In this document: in pieces, positions 38,441 to 45,758 of the stretch
Layout of the letters: each line of letters begins with the position of its first letter
How positions within the stretch are numbered: the first letter of the stretch is position 1
DNA from: Microbacterium sp. ProA8
GTDB lineage: Bacteria > Actinomycetota > Actinomycetes > Actinomycetales > Microbacteriaceae
Length of the DNA: 64,000 nucleotides
Reading direction: 5' to 3'
Assembly: GCF_039905635.1 (NCBI RefSeq)
Contig: NZ_CP157000.1
Span: forward strand, 2,480,001-2,544,000
Notes under the pieces: model-generated
The model's database searches: none
What the model was told of the DNA's origin: nothing
What the model saw: the letters and a program-made list of their open reading frames with translations, nothing else
Translations under genes and position numbers: made by a program

Positions 38441-39252
38441 GCGGCCTCCGTCCCCGTCGATCCGCTGCCGAGGTATGCGCTCTGCACGAGAGGGTCCTCC
38501 ATGATCCGCTGGGGGGTGTCGTAGGCGATGATCGTGCCGAAGTACATGACGGCGACCTTCTCGACGAGACCCATCAGGACGTCGATGTGGTGCTCGACCA
38601 TCAGCAGAGTGCAGCCCTTCTCCCGCTGCATGGCCCGGATGTTCTCGACCAGGCCCGGCACGTCGCCGGAGCCGACTCCCGCCATCGGCTCGTCGAGCAG
38701 CACGATGCTCGAGTCCGTCGCCAGCAGCACCGCGATCTCGAGTTTGCGCTTGTCGCCGTGCGAGATGTCGCCCGCGTACGCGTCGCGCATGTGCCCGAGC
38801 CCGACGACGTCGAGCTTCGCCAGCGCGACCTCGGTCGCGGCATCCGTCCGTCTCGGGAAGCTGAACAGAGACCCCGACCCGCCCAGCGACACCTGTGCCG
38901 CCAGGCGCACGTTCTCGAGCACGGACAGCTTCGGGAAGAGGCTCGCCGTCTGGAAGGTGCGCCCCAGTCCCGCCCGGGCCCGCGCCGGCACGGATGCCGT
39001 CGTGATGTCGCGGCCATCGAGCAGCACGCGTCCGGCGGTGGGCTTCATCAGCCCCGAGATGACGTTGAAAAGCGTGGTCTTGCCGGCGCCGTTCGGGCCG
39101 ATGACGCCCACCAATGACCCGGCGGCGATGTCGAGCTCGACGTCTTTGAGGATCGTCGCGCCGCCGATCTGCAGGCCGAGACCTTCGATGCGCAGCGGAG
39201 AGCCGCGGCGGACTGCGTCCGGGGCGGGCGCGGACGGGACGGACGTGCTCAT
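38437..39252 (-). CDS. ABC importer ATPase, LivG family
   Basis: Cytoplasmic ATPase of 271 residues. Walker A GPNGAGKTTLFNVISGL, Walker B VLLDEPMAGV and H-loop MVEHHIDVLMGL are clear. The signature reads DISHGDKRKLEIAVLL instead of LSGGQ, which is normal for LivG-type urea/branched-chain ATPases. LGRTFQTASLFPKLSVLENV is typical. It heads the overlapping livG-livF-livH-livM-ligase-TetR-bdhA-hydrolase array. The binding-protein gene lies 120 bases upstream. Confidence 0.93.
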   Translation of the reverse strand: MSTSVPSAPAPDAVRRGSPLRIEGLGLQIGGATILKDVELDIAAGSLVGVIGPNGAGKTTLFNVISGLMKPTAGRVLLDGRDITTASVPARARAGLGRTFQTASLFPKLSVLENVRLAAQVSLGGSGSLFSFPRRTDAATEVALAKLDVVGLGHMRDAYAGDISHGDKRKLEIAVLLATDSSIVLLDEPMAGVGSGDVPGLVENIRAMQREKGCTLLMVEHHIDVLMGLVEKVAVMYFGTIIAYDTPQRIMEDPLVQSAYLGSGSTGTEAA

Positions 39253-39290
39253 GGGCTGAGTGCCTCTCGTAGTGCCTGATGGCCGGGTGC

Positions 39291-39345
39291 CGAGCGCAGC
39301 GAGCCGACGGAACGCGCTGTCGCGCCGTGCGTCTCGCTGCGCTCG
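39291..39345. terminator. Inverted repeat between livK-type gene and livG
   Basis: CGAGCGCAGCGAG (39291-39303) and CTCGCTGCGCTCG (39333-39345) are exact reverse complements with a 29-base loop. It lies after the binding-protein stop (39373, minus strand). It could attenuate transcription so that the binding protein is made in excess over the membrane components, as is common for ABC importers. Confidence 0.55.
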
Positions 39346-39372
39346 ATCACGCCGGTGCTCGGGACGGCGGTG

Positions 39373-40572
39373 CTACTCGGCTTCGGCCGGCGCGACGTCG
39401 TCCGCGGAGACCGTGTCGACCAGCTCGGGCACGAACGTGCCGTCCTGAGCGACGAGCTTCGCCTGGTACATCTCCTGGATGAGGGCGTGGTCGCTCTCGC
39501 GCACCGTCATCGCGCCCTTCGGCCCCTCGAACTCGAAGCCTTCGAGCGCGGAGACCATCGCGTCGACGTCACCCTGCCCCTCCTTGATGGCCTGGACGAT
39601 CATGATGGCCGCGTTGAACCCGTCGGGGCTGAACAGGTCGGGGGTGCCGCCGGCCTCCTCGATCGCCTCGACCATCGCGGTGTTCACGTCGTTGTCGGAC
39701 GCGCCCGGGAAGTAGTGGTTGAGGAAATTGATCTTCTCGGATGCCTCGCCGTAGGCGCCGAACGTCGCGGAGTCGCCGAGGCCGGTGACGACCGGGATCT
39801 CGTCGAGCACGCCCTGCTGGCTCATCGCCTGCCACATCGCACCCGAGGTGGCGCCTGCCCACGCCACGAAGACGAGGTCGGGGCTGCCGGCGAGCACCTG
39901 CTGCGCGAACGGCGTGAACTCGGTGGCGTCCTCGGCGACGAGCACGGAGTTGACCGTCGCACCCTTGCCGCCGAGGATCGCCTCGACGGCGGCGACGTTG
40001 CCCTGGCCGAACGCGTTGTCCTGCGCGAACACCGTCACGGTCTTGCCTTCGATGTCCTCGAGGAAGGTGCCCGCGGTGGCGACGTCCTGCGCGCTCTGGC
40101 GCCCGGAGCGGAACGTGTAGTCGTTGATGCCGGTGACGGCGTCAGCAGCGGCGGGCCCCGAGATGTAGAGCACCTTGTTCTGCTCGGCCTGCTCGGCGAC
40201 GGCGAGCGCGACGCCGGACGATGCCGTGCCGGCGATGATGTTCACGCCCTCGCCGATGAGCTCCTTCACGGCGGTGACCGCCTTGTCGGGGTCGCCCGCG
40301 TCGTCGCGGTTCTCGATGGTGATCGTCGTGCCGTCGATCTCGCCCGTGCCGTCGGTGGCGTAGTCGAGCCCGGCCTCGAAGCCGTCGAGGTACTGCTTGC
40401 CGTAGCCGGCGAGTGGACCGGACTCGCTCGTGACGATGCCGACGGTCACCTCTTCGAGCCCGCCGCCGTCCGTGGCCTCACCGCTCGGTTCGGCCGACGG
40501 CGCGCATGCCGCCAGGGCCAGCGCTGCCGTGACGACCACGGAGCCCAGGAGCAACTTCTTCGTAACCCGCAT
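39373..40572 (-). CDS. ABC importer substrate-binding lipoprotein, LivK family
   Basis: Secreted lipoprotein of 399 residues. The signal peptide MRVTKKLLLGSVVVTAALAL ends with the lipobox LAAC (Cys23). A linker follows (APSAEPSGEATDGGG), then a periplasmic-binding fold type I (VTVGIVTSESGPLAGYGKQYLDGFEAGLDY, then GVNIIAGTASSGVALAVAEQAEQNKVLYI, TVTVFAQDNAFGQGNVAAVEAIL, PDLVFVAWAGATSGAMWQAMSQQGVLD). ATG 40572 is chosen because AAAGG lies 8-12 bases upstream. It binds the substrate outside the membrane and hands it to LivH/LivM. The substrate may be an amino acid or an organic acid. Confidence 0.92.
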   Translation of the reverse strand: MRVTKKLLLGSVVVTAALALAACAPSAEPSGEATDGGGLEEVTVGIVTSESGPLAGYGKQYLDGFEAGLDYATDGTGEIDGTTITIENRDDAGDPDKAVTAVKELIGEGVNIIAGTASSGVALAVAEQAEQNKVLYISGPAAADAVTGINDYTFRSGRQSAQDVATAGTFLEDIEGKTVTVFAQDNAFGQGNVAAVEAILGGKGATVNSVLVAEDATEFTPFAQQVLAGSPDLVFVAWAGATSGAMWQAMSQQGVLDEIPVVTGLGDSATFGAYGEASEKINFLNHYFPGASDNDVNTAMVEAIEEAGGTPDLFSPDGFNAAIMIVQAIKEGQGDVDAMVSALEGFEFEGPKGAMTVRESDHALIQEMYQAKLVAQDGTFVPELVDTVSADDVAPAEAE

Positions 40573-40738
40573 GTGCGTGCCTTTCCCCATTGGAAGGATC
40601 TGGTGCCTCGAATCGATGCTTCGTCTCAAACATGAGATCCGATTCAGGTTCTTGCAATCTAGGCAAGCGCGTGGCGTCCGCGCAAGTCAGGAGCGCTGCC
40701 CGTGCCACGTCGTTACCCAATCGGGACGATCTGACATT

Positions 40739-40768
40739 GCATACCTGTGATATATACCAACGGTATGC
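40739..40768. promoter_or_regulatory. Probable MarR operator
   Basis: Perfect 7-bp arms GCATACC (40739-40745) and GGTATGC (40762-40768) with a 16-base AT-rich centre, 7 bases before the MarR GTG start. A TTGACA-like CTGACA lies just upstream at 40731. It probably lets the regulator control its own operon. Confidence 0.6.
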
Positions 40769-40775
40769 TTACTCC

Positions 40776-41231
40776 GTGACCCACGACCAAGACATCGAGA
40801 CCCTCATCGTCGCCGCGCACGCACTCACCCGCGTCGCCGCGCTCGAAACCGCGAACGACGCCCCCGCCGCACAGTGGCGCACGCTCACGATCCTGCGCGG
40901 CCACGGCGCACTGCGCATCGGCGAGCTCGCGCGACTCAGCCGTGTGACGCAGCCGGGCATGACACGCCTGGTCGGCCAGATGGCCGACCAGGGCCTGGTG
41001 GTGAAGACGACGGATGCCGCGGACTCGCGTGCGACGGTCGTCGAGGCGACCGCGCTGGGTCTCGAGGCACTCCAGACCTGGATGCTGCAGCTGACCGCCG
41101 CCCTGGCGCCGCACTTCGACGACCTCGAGCCCGAAGAGTGGGAAGCACTGCGCACGACGGCCGCCGTCCTCACACGAAAGCTCGATCGCACTCGCGGCGA
41201 CGTCACCGCGACCGCGGAGGCGATCCGATGA
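40776..41231 (+). CDS. MarR-family transcriptional regulator
   Basis: Winged-helix regulator of 151 residues from GTG 40776. HTH region: WRTLTILRGHGALRIGELARLSRVTQPGMTRLVGQMADQGLVVKTTDAADSRATVVEATALG, matching MarR (recognition helix around SRVTQPGMTRLV and the DxRxxxV wing). N-terminal and C-terminal helices would form the dimer. Its stop overlaps the start of the MFS gene (ATGA), so regulator and transporter are one operon. It most likely represses this operon through the palindrome at 40739-40768 and is released by a toxic or aromatic ligand. Confidence 0.9.
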   Translation: MTHDQDIETLIVAAHALTRVAALETANDAPAAQWRTLTILRGHGALRIGELARLSRVTQPGMTRLVGQMADQGLVVKTTDAADSRATVVEATALGLEALQTWMLQLTAALAPHFDDLEPEEWEALRTTAAVLTRKLDRTRGDVTATAEAIR

Positions 41232-42460
41232 GCGCTCACGGCCACAGCGCGGGTTCAGTCTGGCGTCAGCCGGCCCAGGTGTGGGCGGTCGCATTCGCGT
41301 GCGTCGTCGCCTTCATGGGAATCGGCCTCGTCGACCCGATCCTCCCGGCGATCGCCGAGTCGCTGCAGGCGAGCCCGGTGCAGACCGAACTGCTGTTCAC
41401 GAGTTATCTGCTCGTCACCGGCCTCGCGATGCTCGTCACCAGCTGGATCTCGAGTCGCATCGGCGCGAAGGCGACCCTGCTCATCGGACTCGGTCTCATC
41501 GTCGTGTTCGCGCTGCTGTGCGCGCTCAGCGGCAGCGTCGACGCGATCATCGGGTTCCGTGCCGGCTGGGGCCTCGGCAATGCGCTGTTCATCTCGACCG
41601 CGCTCGCGACCATCGTCGGCGCCGCGTCCGGCGGCAGCGGGGCGGCCATCGTCCTGTACGAGGCGGCTCTCGGCCTCGGCATCGCGATCGGTCCGCTTCT
41701 CGGCGGGCTCCTCGGCGAAGTGAGCTGGCGCGGTCCGTTCTTCGGCGTCGTCGTGCTCATGGCGATCGCGTTCCTGGCGGTGCTCGTGCTCCTGCGCGGA
41801 CCGAGCGAGAAGCCCGCGCCCGTGCCGCTGTCGGCGCCGTTCACGGCGCTGCGCACGCCGTCGCTCGCCGTGCTGGCCGTCACCGCGCTGTTCTACAACA
41901 TCGGCTTCTTCGTGCTGCTGGCGTTCTCTCCGTTCCCGCTCGGGTTCGGCGCGATGGGCATCGGCTTCACGTTCTTCGGCTGGGGCGTCGCCCTCGCCAT
42001 CACGAGCGTGTGGGTGGCGCCGCTGATGATGCGCCACCTGGCGCGCACGACCGTCATGCTGATCACACTCCCGCTGCTCGCCATCGACCTGATCGCCGCG
42101 GGACTCCTCGTCGAGGATGCCGCCGCACTCGTCGTGTGCATCATCGTCGGCGGGCTGCTGCTCGGCGTCATGAACACCGTGCTGACGGAATCCGTCATGG
42201 AGGCCACCGACCTCCCTCGCTCGGTCGCGTCGTCGTCGTACTCCGCGGTGCGGTTCCTCGGCGGCGCCGCCGCTCCCCCGGTCGCCGCGCTGCTCTGGCA
42301 CCTCTACGGACCGACCGTGCCGTACGTCTTCGCCGCGGCATCCGTCGTCATCGCCACCGCGACGATCCTCTTCGGCCGCCGTGCGCTCGCCCGCATCGAC
42401 GAGCGTGAAGCGGATGCCGCCGACGAGGCCGCAGCCGTGCTCGTCGGCGACGCCGCCTGA
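41228..42460 (+). CDS. MFS efflux transporter (DHA1 type)
   Basis: Integral membrane protein of 410 residues with about 12 hydrophobic segments (first: VWAVAFACVVAFMGIGLVDPILPAIAESL, as in drug:H+ antiporters). The GLVDPILPAIA motif and the loop ISSRIGAKATLL are typical of DHA1. A motif C-like glycine-rich segment is seen at YEAALGLGIAIGPLLGGLLG. It is translationally coupled to the MarR gene before it (ATGA), so a drug or toxin efflux role is likely; substrate unknown. The C-terminal ~30 residues are acidic and Ala-rich. Confidence 0.9.
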   Translation: MSAHGHSAGSVWRQPAQVWAVAFACVVAFMGIGLVDPILPAIAESLQASPVQTELLFTSYLLVTGLAMLVTSWISSRIGAKATLLIGLGLIVVFALLCALSGSVDAIIGFRAGWGLGNALFISTALATIVGAASGGSGAAIVLYEAALGLGIAIGPLLGGLLGEVSWRGPFFGVVVLMAIAFLAVLVLLRGPSEKPAPVPLSAPFTALRTPSLAVLAVTALFYNIGFFVLLAFSPFPLGFGAMGIGFTFFGWGVALAITSVWVAPLMMRHLARTTVMLITLPLLAIDLIAAGLLVEDAAALVVCIIVGGLLLGVMNTVLTESVMEATDLPRSVASSSYSAVRFLGGAAAPPVAALLWHLYGPTVPYVFAAASVVIATATILFGRRALARIDEREADAADEAAAVLVGDAA

Positions 42461-42497
42461 CGCGGACGCCCGTCGCAGCGCACGCCTCGGAAACAGC

Positions 42498-42527
42498 AGA
42501 AGGGCGGTCCGTGAGGACCGCCCTTCT
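42498..42527. terminator. Strong hairpin between the MFS gene and tRNA-Lys
   Basis: Perfect 13-bp stem AGAAGGGCGGTCC / GGACCGCCCTTCT with loop GTGA. It lies 37 bases after the MFS stop and directly after the 3' CCA of the minus-strand tRNA, so it can end both transcripts. Confidence 0.85.
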
Positions 42528-42532
42528 CGTGG

Positions 42533-42605
42533 TGCACCCCCTGGGACTTGAACCCAGAACCCACTGATTAAGAGTCAGTTGCTCTGCCGATTGAGCTAGA
42601 GGTGC
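42533..42605 (-). tRNA. tRNA-Lys (anticodon CTT)
   Basis: On the minus strand the acceptor arm GCACCTC pairs with GGGGTGC (one T-G pair), the anticodon stem ACTGA pairs with TCAGT, and the loop CTCTTAA gives anticodon CTT, reading AAG lysine codons. The D-arm AGCTCAATCGGCAGAGC and T-arm GGTTCAAGTCC are standard. A terminal CCA is encoded at 42532-42530. Length 73 bases without CCA. No integrase gene or direct repeat of the tRNA end was noticed nearby. Confidence 0.97.
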
Positions 42606-42699
42606 GTAGTTCACAACGAGGCGAACCGAGGACCAACATTAGCATCACGATCGCGTCTCGTGAAATCGAGACGGGAGTGCCGCCGCTATCCTGGATCCT

Positions 42700-43527
42700 G
42701 TGACCACCCCTCTCCCCGCAGCGACGTTCGACACGCCGTTCGAGGGAGACCTTCGCGCCGATCTCGAGCTCGCTCTGCGGCTCGCCGACGCGGCGGATGC
42801 GGCATCCATGTCCCGCTTCGACGTCGAGGATCTCGACATCCAGGTGAAGGCCGACAGCACTCACGTCACCGAGGCCGATCTCGCCACCGAGCGGGCTCTC
42901 CGTGCTGTGCTCGAGACGGAGCGTCCCGCTGACGGCATCTTCGGCGAGGAGTACGGCGTCACGGGCGATTCGAACCGGCAGTGGATCATCGACCCGATCG
43001 ACGGCACGGCGAACTACCTCAAGGGCATCCCGATGTGGACGACGCTCATCGCCCTCGCGATCGACGGGGTGCCGCGCGTCGGCGTGGCCAGCCAGCCGGC
43101 GATCGGCCGGCGCTGGTGGGCCGCCACGGGCCTGGGCGCCTGGACCAACACGCCATCTGGCGAGGCACGACGCCTCCGCGTGTCGACGGTGGATGCGATC
43201 GCCGAATCCAGCGTGAGCTTCCAGAGCATCGGGCAGTGGCGGGATGCCGGCAAACTCGGCGCCCTCGAGCGTCTGACGTCGTCTGTGTGGCGCGACCGCG
43301 GGTACGGCGACGCGTGGCCGTACATGCTGCTGGCCGAGGGGCGCCTCGAATTCGTCGCCGAGTTCGGCGTGAAGGAGTACGACATCGCCGCGCTCGCGCC
43401 CATTGTGACCGAGGCGGGCGGCAGGTTCACGTCGTTCGACGGCCGCGACTCGCTGTCGGAAGGCTCCTCCCTCGCGACGAACCGCGTGCTCCACGACGCG
43501 TATCTCGACCTGCTCCACTCCTCCTGA
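42700..43527 (+). CDS. hisN: Inositol monophosphatase-family protein, probable histidinol-phosphatase
   Basis: Mg-dependent phosphatase of 275 residues from a GTG start. Motif set: VKADSTHVTEADLATERAL, the metal-binding GIFGEEYGV, the double motif IIDPIDGTANYLKGIPMWTTLIAL, and the C-terminal GVKEYDIAALAPIVTEAGGRFTSF. The YLKGIP form and the length fit the actinobacterial HisN branch, but a general inositol monophosphatase cannot be excluded. It is upstream of a lipoprotein gene on the same strand, with a 60-base gap. Confidence 0.82.
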   Translation: MTTPLPAATFDTPFEGDLRADLELALRLADAADAASMSRFDVEDLDIQVKADSTHVTEADLATERALRAVLETERPADGIFGEEYGVTGDSNRQWIIDPIDGTANYLKGIPMWTTLIALAIDGVPRVGVASQPAIGRRWWAATGLGAWTNTPSGEARRLRVSTVDAIAESSVSFQSIGQWRDAGKLGALERLTSSVWRDRGYGDAWPYMLLAEGRLEFVAEFGVKEYDIAALAPIVTEAGGRFTSFDGRDSLSEGSSLATNRVLHDAYLDLLHSS

Positions 43528-43587
43528 CCTTCGCTCCGCTCGCCCCATCCCACCCCGACCGCCTCCTATCCCCCACGGAGACTCCCG

Positions 43588-44166
43588 ATGCCTGCCCCCC
43601 GCATCCTCGGCACCGCTGCCGCCCTCGTCCTGTCCGCGGTTCTCCTCTCGGCGTGCGCCGGCACGCCTGAGGCCGCCCCAGAAGAGACGGGCAACGCGGC
43701 GACGCCGACGACCGCCGCTCCCGAGCCCTCGGCGACCCCGGAACCCGAGCCCGCAGCCGTCGAAGACCCGACGTGCGAGACGATCATCGGCGAATCGGTG
43801 GTCGCGGACTTCGAGAGCCTCGGCTGGACCTCGCAGGCGTCGCCCCTCTACATCGGCAGCACCGAGGTCGAGGGCGGCCTCCAGTGCATGTGGGCCGACT
43901 TCGAGGGTCCTGCCGGTGACCACGGGCAGATGTTCGGCTGGGCGGCGCTCTCGGAAGACGAGGCCGCCGACGCCCAGGAGGAGCTCATCGCCCAGGGCTG
44001 GGTGCCCGAAGAGGCTCCTGAGGGCCTCTACGTCACCGAAAGCGCCGACACGGCGATCGCGACGGATGCCGAGGGCTACGGCATGACGTACCTCTTCGCG
44101 AACGGGCAGGTGACGGTGGCCGACACGAAGCAGGGCCTGCTGCTGATCGAGTGGCCGAAGGGCTGA
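43588..44166 (+). CDS. Hypothetical lipoprotein
   Basis: Secreted lipoprotein of 192 residues. The signal peptide ends in the lipobox LLSAC (Cys23). A Pro/Glu/Thr/Ala-rich spacer follows (TPEAAPEETGNAATPTTAAP, then EPSATPEPEPAA), then a compact domain of about 120 residues with two Cys (DPTCETIIGESVV and GGLQCMWADFEGP) that could form a disulfide. Trp and acidic residues are frequent. No family is recognised. It may be a cell-surface binding protein; neighbours do not reveal a role. Confidence 0.75.
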   Translation: MPAPRILGTAAALVLSAVLLSACAGTPEAAPEETGNAATPTTAAPEPSATPEPEPAAVEDPTCETIIGESVVADFESLGWTSQASPLYIGSTEVEGGLQCMWADFEGPAGDHGQMFGWAALSEDEAADAQEELIAQGWVPEEAPEGLYVTESADTAIATDAEGYGMTYLFANGQVTVADTKQGLLLIEWPKG

Positions 44167-44223
44167 CACGACCTCCGCCGCACGAAGCGGCGATCACGTC
44201 GCGCGGCGCACCGCCTCAAGGGC

Positions 44224-44637
44224 TCAGCGCACGCCCACCAGCGTGAGCAGGCTCTCGAGTCCCTGAGGTGTGCCCGGCCAATGCCGCTCGATCGCCGGCC
44301 GCCCGGCCGTGCGGATCGTGTAGCGCAGCGCGATCGCGACGATGATGGCGTCGTCGGCGTACCCGAGCACCGGGATGAAGTCCGGCACCAGATCGATCGG
44401 CAGCAGCAGGTATACGAGCAGCCCGCCCAGCCACCACCGCGTCCCGCGGGGTACCTCGGGATCGGCGACCAGCCGGCGCAGCAGCACCACGACATCGGCG
44501 ACCAGCCGCATGATCTGACGCCAGTTCACGTCGCGCCCGGCGCGACGGGCCTGCACCCACAGGATCAGCAGCAGCGCCGCCCAGAGCACCAGCACTCCCG
44601 CGAGCACCGAGAGAACGGCGATCGCCCAGTCCGGCAT
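44224..44637 (-). CDS. DUF1232 (YkvA-family) membrane protein
   Basis: Protein of 137 residues. The N-terminal membrane segment IAVLSVLAGVLVLWAALLLILWV is followed by RQIMRLVADVVVLLRRLVADPEVPRGTRWWLGGLLVYLLLPIDLVPDFIPVLGYADDAII. The LLPIDLVPDFIPVLGYADD part is the DUF1232 signature. Function unknown. It is convergent with the lipoprotein gene and divergent from the YaeQ-like gene. Confidence 0.88.
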   Translation of the reverse strand: MPDWAIAVLSVLAGVLVLWAALLLILWVQARRAGRDVNWRQIMRLVADVVVLLRRLVADPEVPRGTRWWLGGLLVYLLLPIDLVPDFIPVLGYADDAIIVAIALRYTIRTAGRPAIERHWPGTPQGLESLLTLVGVR

Positions 44638-44732
44638 CCGCCGACTGTAACACCGGTGCCGGAGCCGCTGCGGGCGATGGGCGACCGCGCAGGGCGATGG
44701 AACCGCGCGCGGACGGCGTAGGCTCGAACGCT

Positions 44733-45272
44733 ATGGCGATCGGCGTGACGATGTACACCTTCGACATCCAGCTGGCCGACGTCGATCGGGGCGTCTACGA
44801 GGACCTGTCGGTGCGCGTGGCGCGGCATCCGTCCGAGACCGACGCCTTCATGCTGACCCGCGTGCTGGCGTACTGCCTCGAGTACGAGGAGGGCATCGCC
44901 TTCAGCGAGGGCGTCTCGGCCACCGACGAGCCCGCGGTGCTCGTACGCGACCTCACAGGTGCCCTCGTCGCCTGGATCGAAGTGGGGGCTCCGGATGCCG
45001 CGCGGCTGCACACCGGCAGCATGCAGGCCGAGCGCACTCGGGTCTACACGCACCGTGATCCGGGGAAGGTCGCGGCACCGTGGGCCGGTAAGCGGATCCA
45101 CCGCGGCGACGAGATCCTGCTGAACAGCTTCGACCCCGGCTTCGTCGACGCCGTCACCGCTGTGCTCGCGCGCCGCAACACCATGACCGTCTCGATCACC
45201 GAGCGGCGGATGTACCTCGACCTCAACGCGACGAGCTTCGAGACCGACATCCACACCCAGACCGCCGCCTGA
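44733..45272 (+). CDS. YaeQ-family protein
   Basis: Protein of 179 residues, the usual YaeQ length. Landmarks: TMYTFDIQLADVDRGVYEDLSVRVARHPSETDAFMLTRVLAYCLEYEEGIAFSEGVS, then EPAVLVRDLTGALVAWIEVGAPDAARLH. The E..D..W.E pattern belongs to the PD-(D/E)XK nuclease-like fold of YaeQ. Enterobacterial YaeQ affects RfaH-linked haemolysin expression in some reports, but the molecular role is unknown. The ATG at 44733 begins right at the family-conserved part. Confidence 0.88.
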   Translation: MAIGVTMYTFDIQLADVDRGVYEDLSVRVARHPSETDAFMLTRVLAYCLEYEEGIAFSEGVSATDEPAVLVRDLTGALVAWIEVGAPDAARLHTGSMQAERTRVYTHRDPGKVAAPWAGKRIHRGDEILLNSFDPGFVDAVTAVLARRNTMTVSITERRMYLDLNATSFETDIHTQTAA

Positions 45273-45292
45273 CCCGGGCGGCGTCGGGCGGC

Positions 45293-45709
45293 TCAGCGCG
45301 GCAGGAAGTACTCGCGCGCGAGCGGCGCGATCTCGAGATGCTCGGCGTCCGCCCGCGTGATCCACCGCAGCTCTTCGATCTCCGCCCCGATGACCGGCTG
45401 CTGGGCTCCGATGTCGGTCGCGAAGACATCGGCCACCACGAGGAAGCCCGGCTCGTTCGCTGCGGCGGCGGTGTAGGAGCCGAGAGGACGCAGCTGCTCG
45501 GCATCGACGGAGAGGCCGAGCTCCTCGAGCAGCTCGCGGCTCAGCGTCTGGCTCGGCGACTCCCCCGGTTCGGGCTTGCCGCCCGGCTGCATGAACGCCG
45601 TCGTGCCGGCCTTGCGCACCAGCAGCAGCTCGCCGCGCTCGTTCACGATGACCGCGGCGGAGACATGGATGCTGCGGGTGCGGGTCGGGGCGGCGTCCGA
45701 GGTGGTCAC
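45293..45709 (-). CDS. NUDIX hydrolase
   Basis: Protein of 138 residues with a perfect Nudix box at residues 44-65: G-x5-E-x7-RE-x2-EE-x-G, read as GKPEPGESPSQTLSRELLEE then LG. Preceding VSAAVIVNERGELLLVRKAGTTAFMQPGG fits the MutT-like subfamily. It hydrolyses a nucleoside diphosphate linked to another moiety; substrate unknown. Divergent from the zinc-ribbon SDR gene. Confidence 0.92.
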   Translation of the reverse strand: MTTSDAAPTRTRSIHVSAAVIVNERGELLLVRKAGTTAFMQPGGKPEPGESPSQTLSRELLEELGLSVDAEQLRPLGSYTAAAANEPGFLVVADVFATDIGAQQPVIGAEIEELRWITRADAEHLEIAPLAREYFLPR

Positions 45710-45758
45710 GATGGCACGCTAACAGGTACCGCGCATTCGGCCCGGCGTAGAATCACGT

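Noticed and set aside
42498..42605. tRNA-Lys as an integration site for a mobile element
   Set aside because: No integrase, no repeat of the tRNA 3' end, and flanking genes look like ordinary chromosome.
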